Assembly: GCA_028281525.1 (NCBI GenBank)
Contig: JANQJR010000057.1
Coordinates: 1 to 64,000 of the forward strand
Source of the DNA: Magnetovibrio sp.
GTDB taxonomy: Bacteria; Pseudomonadota; Alphaproteobacteria; Rhodospirillales; Magnetovibrionaceae
Reading direction: 5' to 3'
Length of the DNA: 64,000 nucleotides
In this document: one piece after another, positions 20,081-30,214 of the stretch
Numbering within the stretch: the stretch's first letter is position 1
How the letters are laid out: each line of letters starts with the position of its first letter
Translations under genes and position numbers: made by a program
The notes under the pieces: model-generated
What the model was told of the DNA's origin: nothing
The model's database searches: none
Seen by the model: the letters and a program-made list of their open reading frames with translations, nothing else

Positions 20081-20386
20081 GCGCTGGCCCTTTGCGCTTG
20101 GAAAACGAAGATGCCCCCGCATACCGGGGCGTGATTGTAAAGAACATGACGGCGGACGCACAAACCGCGCCGTTGGCCTTAGGATCATGAAATTCCTCCG
20201 CTAGTTTAATCGGTTAGCTTGTCTTTGTCATGTCCGCCATGTCCAAACCGCGTATTGACGCAAAAAATTCAAAAATCGTACAATTATACATTGAAATATG
20301 AAATCCTTACCCCACATGGGGATATAACTGAGCGCAAGACTTGGAGGGAGCGAGAGTGGGCACCGTTAACACATATTCGAAGGAGT

Positions 20387-21886
20387 ATGACGATGCTCAA
20401 GAAAAGTCCGATTTCCAGCAAACTGTACGAACAAATGGTCAACGACATGCCGGTCGCAGTGATGATCTGCGACTTGCGTGATTTTCGCATCAACTACATG
20501 AACGAAACCAGCCGCAAGACCTTAAAGCAGATCGAACATCTGCTGCCGATCAAGGTCGCTGACATGGTCGGTACATCCATTGACGTGTTCCACAAGAATC
20601 CCGAACACCAACGCAAGCTGCTGTCCGATCCGTCCAATTTGCCCTACAACACACTGATCCACTTGGGCGAGGAAACCCTGGACCTGCTGGTGACGCCGAT
20701 TATGGATGGCGGCAAGTACGTCGCACCTATGCTGACGTGGTCCATCGTCACCGACAAGGTCCGCTCCGAGCAAGAAGCGAACCGTCAGGGCCAAATGATC
20801 GACCAGTTGCCCATCAACGTGATGTTCATGGAGCCGGAAAACTTCACCATCACCTACGCCAACAAAACCAGCCTAAAAACTCTGAAGACCTTGGAGCATT
20901 TGTTGCCGTGCACAGCCGACGATCTGGTCGGTCAATGCGTGGATATCTTCCACAAGCACCCGCAGCACCAGCGCGGCATTCTGGCCGATCCGAAAAACCT
21001 GCCCCATCAAGCGCAAATCCAGTTGGGCGACGAGCACTTGGATTTGTTGGTCTCTCCGGTCTTCGGCTCTGAGGGCGAATACACCGGCGCAATGTTGAGT
21101 TGGAGCGTCATCACCGAGCGCATCAAGCTTGCCGACGACTTCGAAACCAACATCGGCACCGTTGTGGGCACGGTTTCCAGCGCTTCGACGGAACTGCAAT
21201 CCACCGCCGAAGGCATGGCTTCAATCGCCGAAGAAACCTCCAGCCAGGCCTCGGCTGTGGCCGCGGCGGCGGAACAGTTGTCCGGCTCGGTTCAAGAGAT
21301 CTCCAGTCAGGTGGCACGCTCCGCTTCCATCGCTTCGGAAGCGGTCACAGAAGCCGAACGCTCCAACGATATGGTCCAGGGTTTGAACGAAGCTGCCAAC
21401 AAGATCGGTGACGTGGTCAACCTGATCAACGACATCGCGTCTCAAACCAACCTGCTGGCGCTCAATGCCACCATTGAGGCGGCGCGCGCGGGCGAGGCGG
21501 GCAAGGGCTTCGCCGTGGTGGCGTCCGAAGTCAAGAACCTCGCCAACCAGACCGCCAAGGCGACCGAGGAAATCTCCGCCCAGATCGGCGGCATCCAGGG
21601 CGCAACCCAGGACACCGTCGGCGCAATCGAAAGCATCGGCACCACGATCCGCGAAATCAGCGAGATCTCAACCACCATTTCGTCCGCCGTCGAGGAACAA
21701 AACGCCTCGACCCAGGAAGTGGCGCGCAACATCCAAGGCGTAACCAGCGCTTCCTCTGAAGCCGGACACTCCGCTTCCCAGGTTTTGGAAGCCGCGCGCG
21801 AACTGTCCCAGCAATCCGAAATGCTGGGCACTCAGGTACAAGGCTTCATGGTGGATATCCGCAGCGGGGGCGCGAACAAGACGTAA
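20387..21886 (+). CDS. Soluble methyl-accepting chemotaxis protein with two tandem PAS-like domains
   Basis: Two homologous PAS-like repeats, then the MCP signalling hairpin ([49 protein letters not shown]); AAGGAG before ATG; no TM segments seen. Confidence 0.9.
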   Translation: MTMLKKSPISSKLYEQMVNDMPVAVMICDLRDFRINYMNETSRKTLKQIEHLLPIKVADMVGTSIDVFHKNPEHQRKLLSDPSNLPYNTLIHLGEETLDLLVTPIMDGGKYVAPMLTWSIVTDKVRSEQEANRQGQMIDQLPINVMFMEPENFTITYANKTSLKTLKTLEHLLPCTADDLVGQCVDIFHKHPQHQRGILADPKNLPHQAQIQLGDEHLDLLVSPVFGSEGEYTGAMLSWSVITERIKLADDFETNIGTVVGTVSSASTELQSTAEGMASIAEETSSQASAVAAAAEQLSGSVQEISSQVARSASIASEAVTEAERSNDMVQGLNEAANKIGDVVNLINDIASQTNLLALNATIEAARAGEAGKGFAVVASEVKNLANQTAKATEEISAQIGGIQGATQDTVGAIESIGTTIREISEISTTISSAVEEQNASTQEVARNIQGVTSASSEAGHSASQVLEAARELSQQSEMLGTQVQGFMVDIRSGGANKT

Positions 21887-21942
21887 CCCAATTCCAGAAG
21901 GAATAATGTGCGCATAGAGCATACATGCCCACCCTCAACTTC

Positions 21943-21984
21943 AGCCGTCACCACGTGCCTCCCCTCGGTGACGGCTGTTTTTTT
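21943..21984 (+). terminator. Rho-independent terminator of the MCP gene
   Basis: AGCCGTCACC-loop-GGTGACGGCT followed by GTTTTTTT. Confidence 0.88.
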
Positions 21985-22001
21985 GTCCTGGAATTTGAAT
22001 C

Positions 22002-22367
22002 CTAGTGTTGGTGGGCGATCTGGACGTCGGCGGCGGAAACGATTTCGACAGCGCCCAGCGTACCATCCAAGTCGATGATGACGATATCGCCTTCGATCAC
22101 CCGCGCCGCCTCGGGGTGAGTGTTGAAGAAGTTCCAAATGAAACACGCCGCCAGCACTTCGTCGGGTCCTTGCTCGATGTCCTGGTCTTCCCGGGCGCGA
22201 GCCATGAAGATGTCTAAAATGCTGCGCGCCTTCATCAGATCGTCCTCGTCGTGACGATCGATTTCCGCCCCGGCGTCGCTTAAGTCGTTCAAAAATTTTT
22301 CGAAGGCGGGCCCACTGATAGCAAAGTCCGCGACCAACCCGGCGCTGAAGTAGGTGACGTTGCGCAT
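22002..22367 (-). CDS. Hypothetical protein, 121 aa
   Basis: Compact ORF immediately downstream of hdaA on the same strand (2 nt apart). Confidence 0.65.
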   Translation of the reverse strand: MRNVTYFSAGLVADFAISGPAFEKFLNDLSDAGAEIDRHDEDDLMKARSILDIFMARAREDQDIEQGPDEVLAACFIWNFFNTHPEAARVIEGDIVIIDLDGTLGAVEIVSAADVQIAHQH

Positions 22368-22369
22368 CC

Positions 22370-23056
22370 TTACAAATCCTCGAGCACCTGGCGCACCAGG
22401 GGAATGGTGATGGCGCGCTTTTGCGCCAAGGCCTGCTCATCGACAGTGCGGATCAAGTCGCGCACGGCCGCGAACGACCGGTCCATACGCGCCAGCATAT
22501 ACGTCAATACGTCTTGGTCCACCGTCAATTGCCGGTCCGTGAATTGTTTTACGATCAAGGCGCTCAGAAGCGTATCGTCCGGCGGGCTGATTTCCGCCAC
22601 CGGCGCGGTCTTGAGACGCGAGCTTAAATCCGCCAATTCCAGTTTCCAGCGCGACGGCGGGGTTTCGGCGGTCATCAAGATTTTCACATCCTCTTCCCGC
22701 GCCAGATTGTAAAGATGCAGCAGTTCTTCTTCGAGCGCGGCGGCCAAAAATCTTTCCGCATCGTCCAAAATCAGCGCCGGCGCACCCACCAGCACACCGT
22801 CCGCGCGCCGGGTGCGGAGTGCTTCCACCGCCACCACACGCGCACCGCTACGGCCTTGAAACACATGGGCCAAATGGGTCTTACCCGCGCCCCGGGGCGC
22901 TGAGATGACCAGCACAGGGCCGGGCCAATCGGGCCAACGCTCCACCCAGCCCACGGCGTCGGCGTTGCTGGGCGCGACCAGGAAGTCCTCGCCCCCCATG
23001 GCCGGGCGGTGATCGAATTCGAAGGGAATTTGTTTGGGCGGCACGGAATCAACCAC
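22370..23056 (-). CDS. hdaA: DnaA-like regulatory inactivator HdaA
   Basis: IPFEFDHRPAMGGEDFLVAPSNADAVGWVERWPDWPGPVLVISAPRGAGKTHLAHVF; short AAA+ DnaA-like protein. Confidence 0.88.
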   Translation of the reverse strand: MVDSVPPKQIPFEFDHRPAMGGEDFLVAPSNADAVGWVERWPDWPGPVLVISAPRGAGKTHLAHVFQGRSGARVVAVEALRTRRADGVLVGAPALILDDAERFLAAALEEELLHLYNLAREEDVKILMTAETPPSRWKLELADLSSRLKTAPVAEISPPDDTLLSALIVKQFTDRQLTVDQDVLTYMLARMDRSFAAVRDLIRTVDEQALAQKRAITIPLVRQVLEDL

Positions 23057-23060
23057 CGGG

Positions 23061-24116
23061 TCAACCCGTATACAGGATGCTGGCGCGGTAGCGTCCGATG
23101 GCGAAACGCACCAGCACGCCGACGACGGACGCCACCGGCACCGCCAGCAAAATGCCCGCGAACCCGAACAACGCGCCGCCCGCCAACAGGGCGAAGATGA
23201 TCCACAGCGGGTGCAGCCCGACGCGTCCGCCCACCAGATTGGGGGTCAGAAACGCGCCTTCTATGACTTGGCCGACGGCGAACACCCCCGCCACCATCAC
23301 GAACGACAGCACGTCATTGAATTGCATCAAGGCCACGCCGAACGCCACCAGCAGCCCGATAATCATGCCCACGTACGGCACAAATGCTAGAAACCCGGTG
23401 CCAAGCCCGATCAGCAGGCCGAATTCCAGTCCCACCAGGGTCAATCCGGTGGCGTAAATAGTACCCAGCGCCAGACACACGGTCGCTTGGCCACGCACAA
23501 ACCCGGCAATGGTTTCGTCGATTTTACGGAACTGTTCACGGATGGTCTCTGCGGATGCGCGCGGCAACAAGTCATCGATTTTGGCGACCAGGATGTCCCA
23601 ATCGCGCAGCAGGAAAAACGCCACCACCGGTGTGATGAACAGCAAGGACAGCGCATTGACCACCGCTTTGCCGCCCAGGAACAGGCCTTGCAGCAGTTCG
23701 ATCAGCCACGTCACGGCCTTGCCCGCGAACGAGCCCGCGTTCGCTTTAAGCTTTTGGATTTCCTCGGCGCCGAGTTGGCTTTCAATTTGCGCCACCAATG
23801 GGCCCAGCAGTTCGTGCGCGGCGTTCACCGCATCCGGGATGCGCGAAATCAACCCCGTCACCTGGGCTTGCAACAAGGGAAACAAAGCCATGCCGAGCGC
23901 GATCACCACAACAAAAAAGGCGAGTAGGATCAAAGCTGTCGCAGCGGTGCGCGATTTCAAGGCCGCTTCCAGCCTGTCGGCCAGAGGATCGAGGAAATAG
24001 GCCACCGCCAGCCCTGCGACAAACGGGGTGAGCACGTCGCTTAAAAGATAGAGCAGGCCCAGAAAAACGGCAAAGCCGCCGATCCAGAACCACATCTGCT
24101 TTTCCCGGGTCATCAC
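23061..24116 (-). CDS. AI-2E family transporter (PerM-like)
   Basis: Polytopic membrane protein with VPYVGMIIGLLVAFGVALMQF and LTPNLVGGRVGLHPLWIIFALLAGGALFGFAGILLAVPVASV. Confidence 0.9.
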   Translation of the reverse strand: MMTREKQMWFWIGGFAVFLGLLYLLSDVLTPFVAGLAVAYFLDPLADRLEAALKSRTAATALILLAFFVVVIALGMALFPLLQAQVTGLISRIPDAVNAAHELLGPLVAQIESQLGAEEIQKLKANAGSFAGKAVTWLIELLQGLFLGGKAVVNALSLLFITPVVAFFLLRDWDILVAKIDDLLPRASAETIREQFRKIDETIAGFVRGQATVCLALGTIYATGLTLVGLEFGLLIGLGTGFLAFVPYVGMIIGLLVAFGVALMQFNDVLSFVMVAGVFAVGQVIEGAFLTPNLVGGRVGLHPLWIIFALLAGGALFGFAGILLAVPVASVVGVLVRFAIGRYRASILYTG

Positions 24117-24140
24117 CTTCCCCTTTGCCGCTTATGGGCC

Positions 24141-24281
24141 CTAGAGCCGGATCGACTTAATCTGAATCGCTTTAGCGATGCAGATTAAGACGTGAATCCG
24201 TCTCTCATCAAATGTTTAGAGGGCGATTTACGACTTAATCTTGTGCACAAAGTGACCAAGATTAAGTTGATCGCGCTCTAG
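24141..24281. repeat. Composite inverted-repeat (BIME/MITE-like) intergenic element
   Basis: Ends CTAGAGC...GCTCTAG; two internal palindromes (CTTAATCTGAATCGCTTTAGCGATGCAGATTAAG and CTTAATCTTGTGCACAAAGTGACCAAGATTAAG) on arms that are imperfect reverse complements of each other. Confidence 0.85.
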
Positions 24282-24823
24282 CGGTCCTCTTCCATCCGGC
24301 CCCATAGGCGTATCCACACCACCGCGTAGGTCACCCCGGACGAAGCCGTGGTCAAGGCCGTGAGAATCACCAAAGCGTCCATGGCCCCGTCCAATTCAAT
24401 GCCGTAACCGATATTGGCCATCACCGCCGCCGCCAGGGTGATCTGCAGAACCGTGTTCAGCTTGCTGACCATCAGCGGCTGCATGGTAAGCGAATGCGTC
24501 ATGGTTTCAAAGAGCAACGCGCCGCCGACGATGAACACATCGCGAAACACCACCAAAATCACCAACCAATTGGGCACGTAGCCCTCAATTCCCAGCGTCA
24601 CGTAAACGGAAACCAGCAGCGCCTTATCGGCGATGGGATCCAGGTATTTACCCAAATCGGTTTCCATGTCGAAACGCTTGGCGAGAAAGCCGTCCAACGC
24701 ATCGGACACGCCCGCCGCGACGAACACCCAAAACGCCCAAATCAAATGACCTTCGACGATCAGCCATACGGTGATCGGCGTAACGGCGATGCGCAGCAGC
24801 GTGATGAAATTGGGGATATTCAA
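24278..24823 (-). CDS. pgsA: CDP-alcohol phosphatidyltransferase family protein (PgsA-like)
   Basis: LNIPNFITLLRIAVTP and DALDGFLAKRFDMETDLGKYLDPIADK CDP-alcohol motif; TTG start inferred. Confidence 0.88.
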   Translation of the reverse strand: MNIPNFITLLRIAVTPITVWLIVEGHLIWAFWVFVAAGVSDALDGFLAKRFDMETDLGKYLDPIADKALLVSVYVTLGIEGYVPNWLVILVVFRDVFIVGGALLFETMTHSLTMQPLMVSKLNTVLQITLAAAVMANIGYGIELDGAMDALVILTALTTASSGVTYAVVWIRLWGRMEEDR

Positions 24824-24833
24824 GGCGTGTCTC

Positions 24834-25961
24834 TTACTGGGTCGCGGTCTGGGACGCTTTTTGCGCCAGGTACCAGCTGCCCGCTTCTTCCCACAGCACC
24901 AGATCGGCCTGATCCAGCGACAGAGCCAGCTGTTCCGCGTCGCCAATGAAATGCAGATTGAGTCGCACCTCGTCACGGCGCAAAAGCACCATTTCAGCGC
25001 GGCGCACGATGGCGACGCCGTTCAAACGATCGCGCACTTTCACCCAATCGCCCAAGCCCACCACGGGCACGGAAATGGGGAACACCTGCGCCGCGCCGGT
25101 TTGGATCAGGTTGTCCTGTTTCCAGTTGTCTTCGACTTGGGCGACCAGTTGCCCCACCGCGCGATTCAGCAAGGCCGAAATGTCGTCACCGGGTTCTGAG
25201 GTAAAGCTTTTGACCACGGTGTGTTCCTGAAGCGCCGAGCCGAAACGCGTCAGGTAAACCTCCAGTTCCGGCAGGCCGTTATACGAATCCATGCGCAAAA
25301 TGCCGTGCGCCACCACCACATCGCCCGCGTCGTAACGCTGGGCGATGGCCTCCAAGCGCTGCATGTCGCCTTCGATGGCCTGCTCCGCGCCGATGGTGCG
25401 CACATCGTTCAGATCACCCACCGGCAACACGGTCGGCACCAATCCCTGACTGATTCCTTCGGCGGCGAATCGGTCCCACGCCGTGCGCCACGGGTTGGGA
25501 TCGTCCCACAACAAAAGCGCGCCCGCGGCCTGATAGACCGGCAACATCAGCACCGGCTTGGACACCGTTTCGGCGTACGGCAAACCGTATTCATCCAGCA
25601 ATGCACGCACGCCTTCGGCGCGGAAGCGGTAGTTGAGCTTGGCGATATAGCGCACCGAGGACGCCTTTTCCTCCTGGACCGCGAAATCTTGGACCAATTC
25701 GGTGATGTCGGTGGGGGCGAGTGTGGGCAGACGCTTGTGATAGGCCTGTAGGGTCAAGCGCTCCAACAGCAGGCGGAACGCCTTCTGTTCGCCCTGGGCC
25801 ATGGCCTGTTCGCGCGCGCTGGCGGCCGAATCGGCGGTGACATCGACGGTGATGTTGGACACTTCGAACAAGCGCGGCGCCGCAGCCTCTGCGGAACCGC
25901 TCAAAACCGCGAACAGCACGGCAAATACAAATCTGTGCGCGATCCCAGTCCTCAATGCCAA
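24834..25961 (-). CDS. DUF2066 domain-containing protein, exported
   Basis: RFVFAVLFAVLSGSAEAAAPRLFEVSNITVDVTADSAASAREQAMAQGEQKAFRLLLERLT; TTG start at 25961 or 25955 after AAGGGG. The longer track ORF is antisense to purM upstream of this point. Confidence 0.8.
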   Translation of the reverse strand: MALRTGIAHRFVFAVLFAVLSGSAEAAAPRLFEVSNITVDVTADSAASAREQAMAQGEQKAFRLLLERLTLQAYHKRLPTLAPTDITELVQDFAVQEEKASSVRYIAKLNYRFRAEGVRALLDEYGLPYAETVSKPVLMLPVYQAAGALLLWDDPNPWRTAWDRFAAEGISQGLVPTVLPVGDLNDVRTIGAEQAIEGDMQRLEAIAQRYDAGDVVVAHGILRMDSYNGLPELEVYLTRFGSALQEHTVVKSFTSEPGDDISALLNRAVGQLVAQVEDNWKQDNLIQTGAAQVFPISVPVVGLGDWVKVRDRLNGVAIVRRAEMVLLRRDEVRLNLHFIGDAEQLALSLDQADLVLWEEAGSWYLAQKASQTATQ

Positions 25962-26099
25962 AGTCCCCTTGCTTAAGCGCCATTGCAAAGCGCCCCCAAA
26001 TGGGTATGTTTCACCTTCTGCGCTCAAGTTTTTACCACGTTGAGCCGTCAATTCCAGTGCGGCGTTGCAATCCGCCGCCGAAACCCGAGGGAGGCCGCC

Positions 26100-27227
26100 A
26101 TTTCCGGGGCAAGCTACAAGGACGCCGGTGTCGACATCGATGCGGGTAATGCGTTGGTCGAAGCCATCAAGAACGACGCCAAATCCACTACGCGTGCCGG
26201 TGTAGCATCCGGATTGGGCGGCTTTGGGGCAATGTTCGACTTGAAGGCCGCAGGCTTCAAGGACCCGATTCTGGTGGCGGGCACCGACGGCGTCGGCACC
26301 AAGCTGAAAATCGCCATTTCCACCGGCGAACATTCGACCGTCGGCATCGATCTGGTCGCCATGTGCGTGAACGACCTGGTGGTGCAAGGAGCGGAGCCAC
26401 TGTTCTTCCTGGATTATTACGCCACCGGCAAACTGAATGTTCAAGCGGGTAAGGCCATCGTCTCCGGCATTGCCGAAGGCTGCCGCCAATCGGGCTGCGC
26501 GCTGATCGGCGGAGAAACGGCGGAAATGCCCGGCATGTACGCTGGCGGCGATTATGATCTCGCAGGCTTTTGCGTCGGCGCGGTGGAACGCGATCAAATT
26601 CTCACCGGAGACAAGGTCAACGAGGGTGACGTGATTTTGGGCTTGGCATCGAACGGTCTGCATTCCAACGGCTTTTCCCTGGTGCGCAAAGTGGTCTCGG
26701 ACTCTGTGATCGGCGGTCCGGCGGACACCCGCCTACAAGCGGCCGTGCGCGACCACATCGTCGACAAGGCGCGCTTGGCCTACAATGCAGAAGCGCCCTT
26801 CGCCTCTGGACAAACCCTGGGCGAAGCCCTGCTCGCCCCGACCCGCATTTATGTGAAATCCTGCTTGGCCGCAATCCGTGCAGGCGGCGTTCATGCGCTC
26901 AGCCATATCACCGGCGGCGGCGTCTTGGAAAACATTCCGCGCGTGCTGCCCAATACTTTGGCCGCCGAAATCGACGCGACCCGTTGGGAGACGCCCGAAG
27001 TGTTCCGCTGGCTGCAATCCGAAGGTAACATCGCAGCAGAAGAAATGGCGCGCACCTTCAACTGCGGCGTCGGCATGGCCGTAGTGGTGGATGCTTCTCA
27101 GGCTCAAGTTCTCAAAGTCGTGTTCGAATCTGAGGGCGAAACCGTTTATGAGATCGGGCGCATCGTGTCCCGTCCTGACGGCAACGACGGCGTGATCCTC
27201 AACAACGCCGAGCAGGCCTGGGGCTGA
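26100..27227 (+). CDS. purM: Phosphoribosylformylglycinamidine cyclo-ligase
   Basis: [28 protein letters not shown]...[12 protein letters not shown]; probable ATT start at 26100, 5 nt after GGGAGG. Confidence 0.93.
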   Translation: MSGASYKDAGVDIDAGNALVEAIKNDAKSTTRAGVASGLGGFGAMFDLKAAGFKDPILVAGTDGVGTKLKIAISTGEHSTVGIDLVAMCVNDLVVQGAEPLFFLDYYATGKLNVQAGKAIVSGIAEGCRQSGCALIGGETAEMPGMYAGGDYDLAGFCVGAVERDQILTGDKVNEGDVILGLASNGLHSNGFSLVRKVVSDSVIGGPADTRLQAAVRDHIVDKARLAYNAEAPFASGQTLGEALLAPTRIYVKSCLAAIRAGGVHALSHITGGGVLENIPRVLPNTLAAEIDATRWETPEVFRWLQSEGNIAAEEMARTFNCGVGMAVVVDASQAQVLKVVFESEGETVYEIGRIVSRPDGNDGVILNNAEQAWG

Positions 27228-27238
27228 GGACGGGGCGG

Positions 27239-27883
27239 ATGATGAAGCTCGCCGTTCTCATCTCCGGCCGGGGGTCCAATCTGCAGGCGTTAATCAACGC
27301 CTGCGCGGAAGACGGCTTTCCCGCCGAAATCGTTCTGGTGCTGTCCAACAAGGCCGACGCCTATGGGCTGGAGCGCGCACAAAACGCGGGCATCCCCACC
27401 ACAGTGCTGAACCACAAGGATTTCGACGACCGCGAAAGCTTCGATGCGGCGATGAGCGCGAAGATCGAAGAGGCGGACGCGGAACTGGTGTGCCTCGCGG
27501 GTTTCATGCGGCTGCTGTCCGACAGTTTCGTGCGTCAATGGCGGGACCGCCTGATCAACATCCATCCCTCCCTGCTGCCCGCCTACAAGGGCCTGCACGT
27601 GCACGAACGGGTGGTGGAGGACGGCGCGCGTTTTTCCGGCTGCACCGTGCACTTCGTACGCCCCGCGATGGACGAGGGCCCGATCATCGCCCAAGCGGTC
27701 GTCCCGGTTTTGCAGGACGACACTGCCGACGATCTGGCCGCGCGCATCTTGGAACAGGAACACGTGATCTATCCCCAAGCGGTGAGAGCCATCAGCGAGG
27801 GCCGGGTGCGGGTCAGCGCGGAACGCGTCCTGATCGAAGGCAGCGACCTGCCCGACGGCGCGATGCGCAATCCGGCGGGTTAA
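27239..27883 (+). CDS. purN: Phosphoribosylglycinamide formyltransferase
   Basis: KLAVLISGRGSNLQALINAC ... LINIHPSLLPAYKGLHVHERVVEDGARFSGCTVHFV. Confidence 0.96.
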   Translation: MMKLAVLISGRGSNLQALINACAEDGFPAEIVLVLSNKADAYGLERAQNAGIPTTVLNHKDFDDRESFDAAMSAKIEEADAELVCLAGFMRLLSDSFVRQWRDRLINIHPSLLPAYKGLHVHERVVEDGARFSGCTVHFVRPAMDEGPIIAQAVVPVLQDDTADDLAARILEQEHVIYPQAVRAISEGRVRVSAERVLIEGSDLPDGAMRNPAG

Positions 27884-27891
27884 CTCCCCCC

Positions 27892-28563
27892 TCACCCATC
27901 GATACTCAACCCCAGCACCCGGCTGATGTGGGCGTAGGGTTTGGCGCTTTCCGTATGCCAGACGTTGAAAGCGTTTTGCACTTGGCGCATGGCCTTTTGC
28001 GAAGTCGGAACCTTGTCCACCACGCCCGCATGGATGAGAGCGGCGGCAACGTCCTTGGAGAGGATGAAGCTGTCCTTGCCCATCATGCGCAGGCCATAGG
28101 GTCCGGTGTTGCCGCCCAGACGCGCCCCCCGCTTTTTGAGGATATCCAACAGGCCGATGAAATCATCCATGGGCCAGCCGGCGAAAAACGCGGACGCCGA
28201 GCCATGTTCGTTGGCCAGATCGCACAGGAACTGGGCGTTGGCGCGAACGGACACGACCTTCTGGCCGTTGCGCACGATGCGTTCGTCCTTGAGCAGCTTG
28301 TCGATATCTTCGTCGGAAAGGTGCGCGCAATGTACCGGATCGAAGCCCCTGAACGCGTCCTCGAACCCCGGCCACTTGTTTTCAATGACGTTCCAATTGA
28401 AGCCCGCCTGGAAGATGCGCTTGGTGAAGTCCGCAAGCCACCGGTCATCCGAAATCTTCTTGAGTTGAGCCGCCGTCTTGATCACCGGCATCTCGGCTTC
28501 CAGCGCCTTCGCACCGCCATGGCGCTTGGCCGCCCGCCCGTAAATCGCTTTGAACGTTTCCAT
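27892..28563 (-). CDS. DNA-3-methyladenine glycosylase I family protein
   Basis: METFKAIYGRAAKRHGGAKALEAEMP...DDRWLADFTKRIFQAGFNWNVIENKWPGFEDAFRGFDP; Tag-like helical pattern. Confidence 0.75.
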   Translation of the reverse strand: METFKAIYGRAAKRHGGAKALEAEMPVIKTAAQLKKISDDRWLADFTKRIFQAGFNWNVIENKWPGFEDAFRGFDPVHCAHLSDEDIDKLLKDERIVRNGQKVVSVRANAQFLCDLANEHGSASAFFAGWPMDDFIGLLDILKKRGARLGGNTGPYGLRMMGKDSFILSKDVAAALIHAGVVDKVPTSQKAMRQVQNAFNVWHTESAKPYAHISRVLGLSIDG

Positions 28564-28686
28564 TGATCCCTCCACTACCAACAACAGGTATATGGGAGTG
28601 GTTGCAAAGCGGTGAAACACCCCTTTTCTCCTCATAATCCGGTTCCCATATGGGTACGGGTTCCATTCGGCTAAAAAGGATTGGTC

Positions 28687-29121
28687 ATGGTGAATATCTG
28701 TTCGATGATCGGCACCTCCGCCGCCCCGGATCAAGTCATGGCGGCGTTGAACACCATAGAAGGTCTATCGAGCTGGTGGACAGTACACACGTCCGGCTCG
28801 ACCGCCCCCGGTGAAGTTGTTCAATTCCGCTTTCCCGACGGCGGACCTGACATGAAAGTTCTGGAAAGCTCGGAACATCGGGTGGTCTGGGAAAGCATTG
28901 GGGAACCTGACGAGTGGTTGGGCACTCAATTGTTTTTTGATGTCTCACATCAAGACGGCCAAACCATCTTGATGTTCAAACATTCAGGGTGGGCCGCCGA
29001 AACACCTTTTTTCCACCACTGCTCCACCAAATGGGCGGTGTTCATGCTGAGTTTGCGAGAATATCTGGAAACCGGCAAGGGCCGCCCCTTCCCCAACGAT
29101 GTACAGATTACCGTCGATTAG
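28687..29121 (+). CDS. SRPBCC (AHSA1/START-like) family protein
   Basis: SAAPDQVMAALNTIEGLSSWWT...GEVVQFRF...VVWES pattern. Confidence 0.75.
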   Translation: MVNICSMIGTSAAPDQVMAALNTIEGLSSWWTVHTSGSTAPGEVVQFRFPDGGPDMKVLESSEHRVVWESIGEPDEWLGTQLFFDVSHQDGQTILMFKHSGWAAETPFFHHCSTKWAVFMLSLREYLETGKGRPFPNDVQITVD

Positions 29122-29465
29122 GCCGAATGCGCTTCCCGGGAATCGCCGGGCGCTTCGTCTCGTTCCGCCATCCCGTAATCGCGGATCACGCCGGCCACCC
29201 TTAAACGGTAATTTTGAAACACGCCGTCGCGGCCCTGGGATTGCGCGGCGCGGTGGGCTTCCAAGTTGCGCCACTGTTCGACCGCCGCTTCGTCCCGCCA
29301 AAACGACAACGACAGGATTTTTCCGGGCTCGGTTAAACTCTCGAACCGCTCGATGGAAACGAACCCGTCGATCCCGTCCAACAACGGCCCCAGTTCGGCA
29401 GCCAAGTCCAGGTACTTCTGTTTATTGTCCGGATCGGGCCAGACTTCGAAGATTACGGCGATCAT
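29118..29465 (-). CDS. Antibiotic biosynthesis monooxygenase (ABM) domain protein
   Basis: MIAVIFEVWPDPDNKQKYLDLAAELGPLLDGIDGFVSIERFESLTEPGKILSLSFWRDEAAVEQWR. Confidence 0.85.
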   Translation of the reverse strand: MIAVIFEVWPDPDNKQKYLDLAAELGPLLDGIDGFVSIERFESLTEPGKILSLSFWRDEAAVEQWRNLEAHRAAQSQGRDGVFQNYRLRVAGVIRDYGMAERDEAPGDSREAHSA

Positions 29466-29502
29466 GCGTCCCTCCCGATCAGTCCCTTGATTAGTCCCCA
29501 GA

Positions 29503-30120
29503 TCAATCCCAAGACACCGTCTCCACGGCGGCGGCGCGTTGTTCCGGCGACAGTGAAAAAATCGAGCCGGGCACGCGGCCTTGCTCGATCACCACGGCGC
29601 TGCCCGGCTCCGTCAGCGTCACGGTACCACCACCGGCGTCGATGGTGATTTCGCCTTCATCCAGCAGAGCCATGAGCAGCTTTTCGGACGTTTGTTGTCC
29701 CCAAAAGTCCGTGCCCCGCACGCCGATGGTCGCCACCGGGGTGAACAGCGTGAGCCGTCCGTTCGGCACCTTGTTGACTTGGCCGGAGACCATGCGAAAC
29801 ACCCCTTGGGTCAAGCGCAGCGCCATATCGCCCTTGGTGCCCGGTTCGTAGACCATTTCGTCCACGGTCAACTCCGAGTGATCGCCGAGCGTCAAGGCCG
29901 AGCCGTCGATGAAAGCCACGGACAAGCGCGAATCTTTTCCGGTGAGCAGGGTATCGAGCCATTTCACCGTACCGCGCGTTTCGAGTGCACGCTCCTCCCC
30001 GCCATGGCTGATGCGGGTGTCGCCGCGCGCGCGGTCCACCGCACCGACGGTCTCCGCCGCCAGTGCGTCCACGCTGAAAAACAACGCGCCGAAAACCAAG
30101 ATGGATTTGAAGCTGGCCAT
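29503..30120 (-). CDS. FecR domain-containing exported protein
   Basis: Signal peptide then GAVDRARGDTRI...LLTGKDSRLSVAFIDGSALTLGDHSELTV...TPVATIGVRGTDF. Confidence 0.85.
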   Translation of the reverse strand: MASFKSILVFGALFFSVDALAAETVGAVDRARGDTRISHGGEERALETRGTVKWLDTLLTGKDSRLSVAFIDGSALTLGDHSELTVDEMVYEPGTKGDMALRLTQGVFRMVSGQVNKVPNGRLTLFTPVATIGVRGTDFWGQQTSEKLLMALLDEGEITIDAGGGTVTLTEPGSAVVIEQGRVPGSIFSLSPEQRAAAVETVSWD

Positions 30121-30159
30121 GCCTAAAGACGTAAGCGCCCCGGGCGGCGTTGTCACGAC

Positions 30160-30190
30160 AAAAAAAGGCCGCCCCGGTGGGGACGGCCCT
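30160..30190 (-). terminator. Rho-independent terminator downstream of ndk
   Basis: On the minus strand: GGCCGTCCCCACCGGGGCGGCC followed by TTTTTTT. Confidence 0.85.
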
Positions 30191-30214
30191 TTCGAAATCA
30201 TGCGGCGTTCAGAA

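Noticed and set aside
18299-20134. 611-aa plus-strand ORF
   Set aside because: Antisense to ppk; composition typical of shadow ORFs.
25962-26663. N-terminal extension of the 609-aa minus-strand ORF (24834..26663)
   Set aside because: Antisense to purM; DUF2066 protein with its own signal peptide begins at the TTG near 25961.
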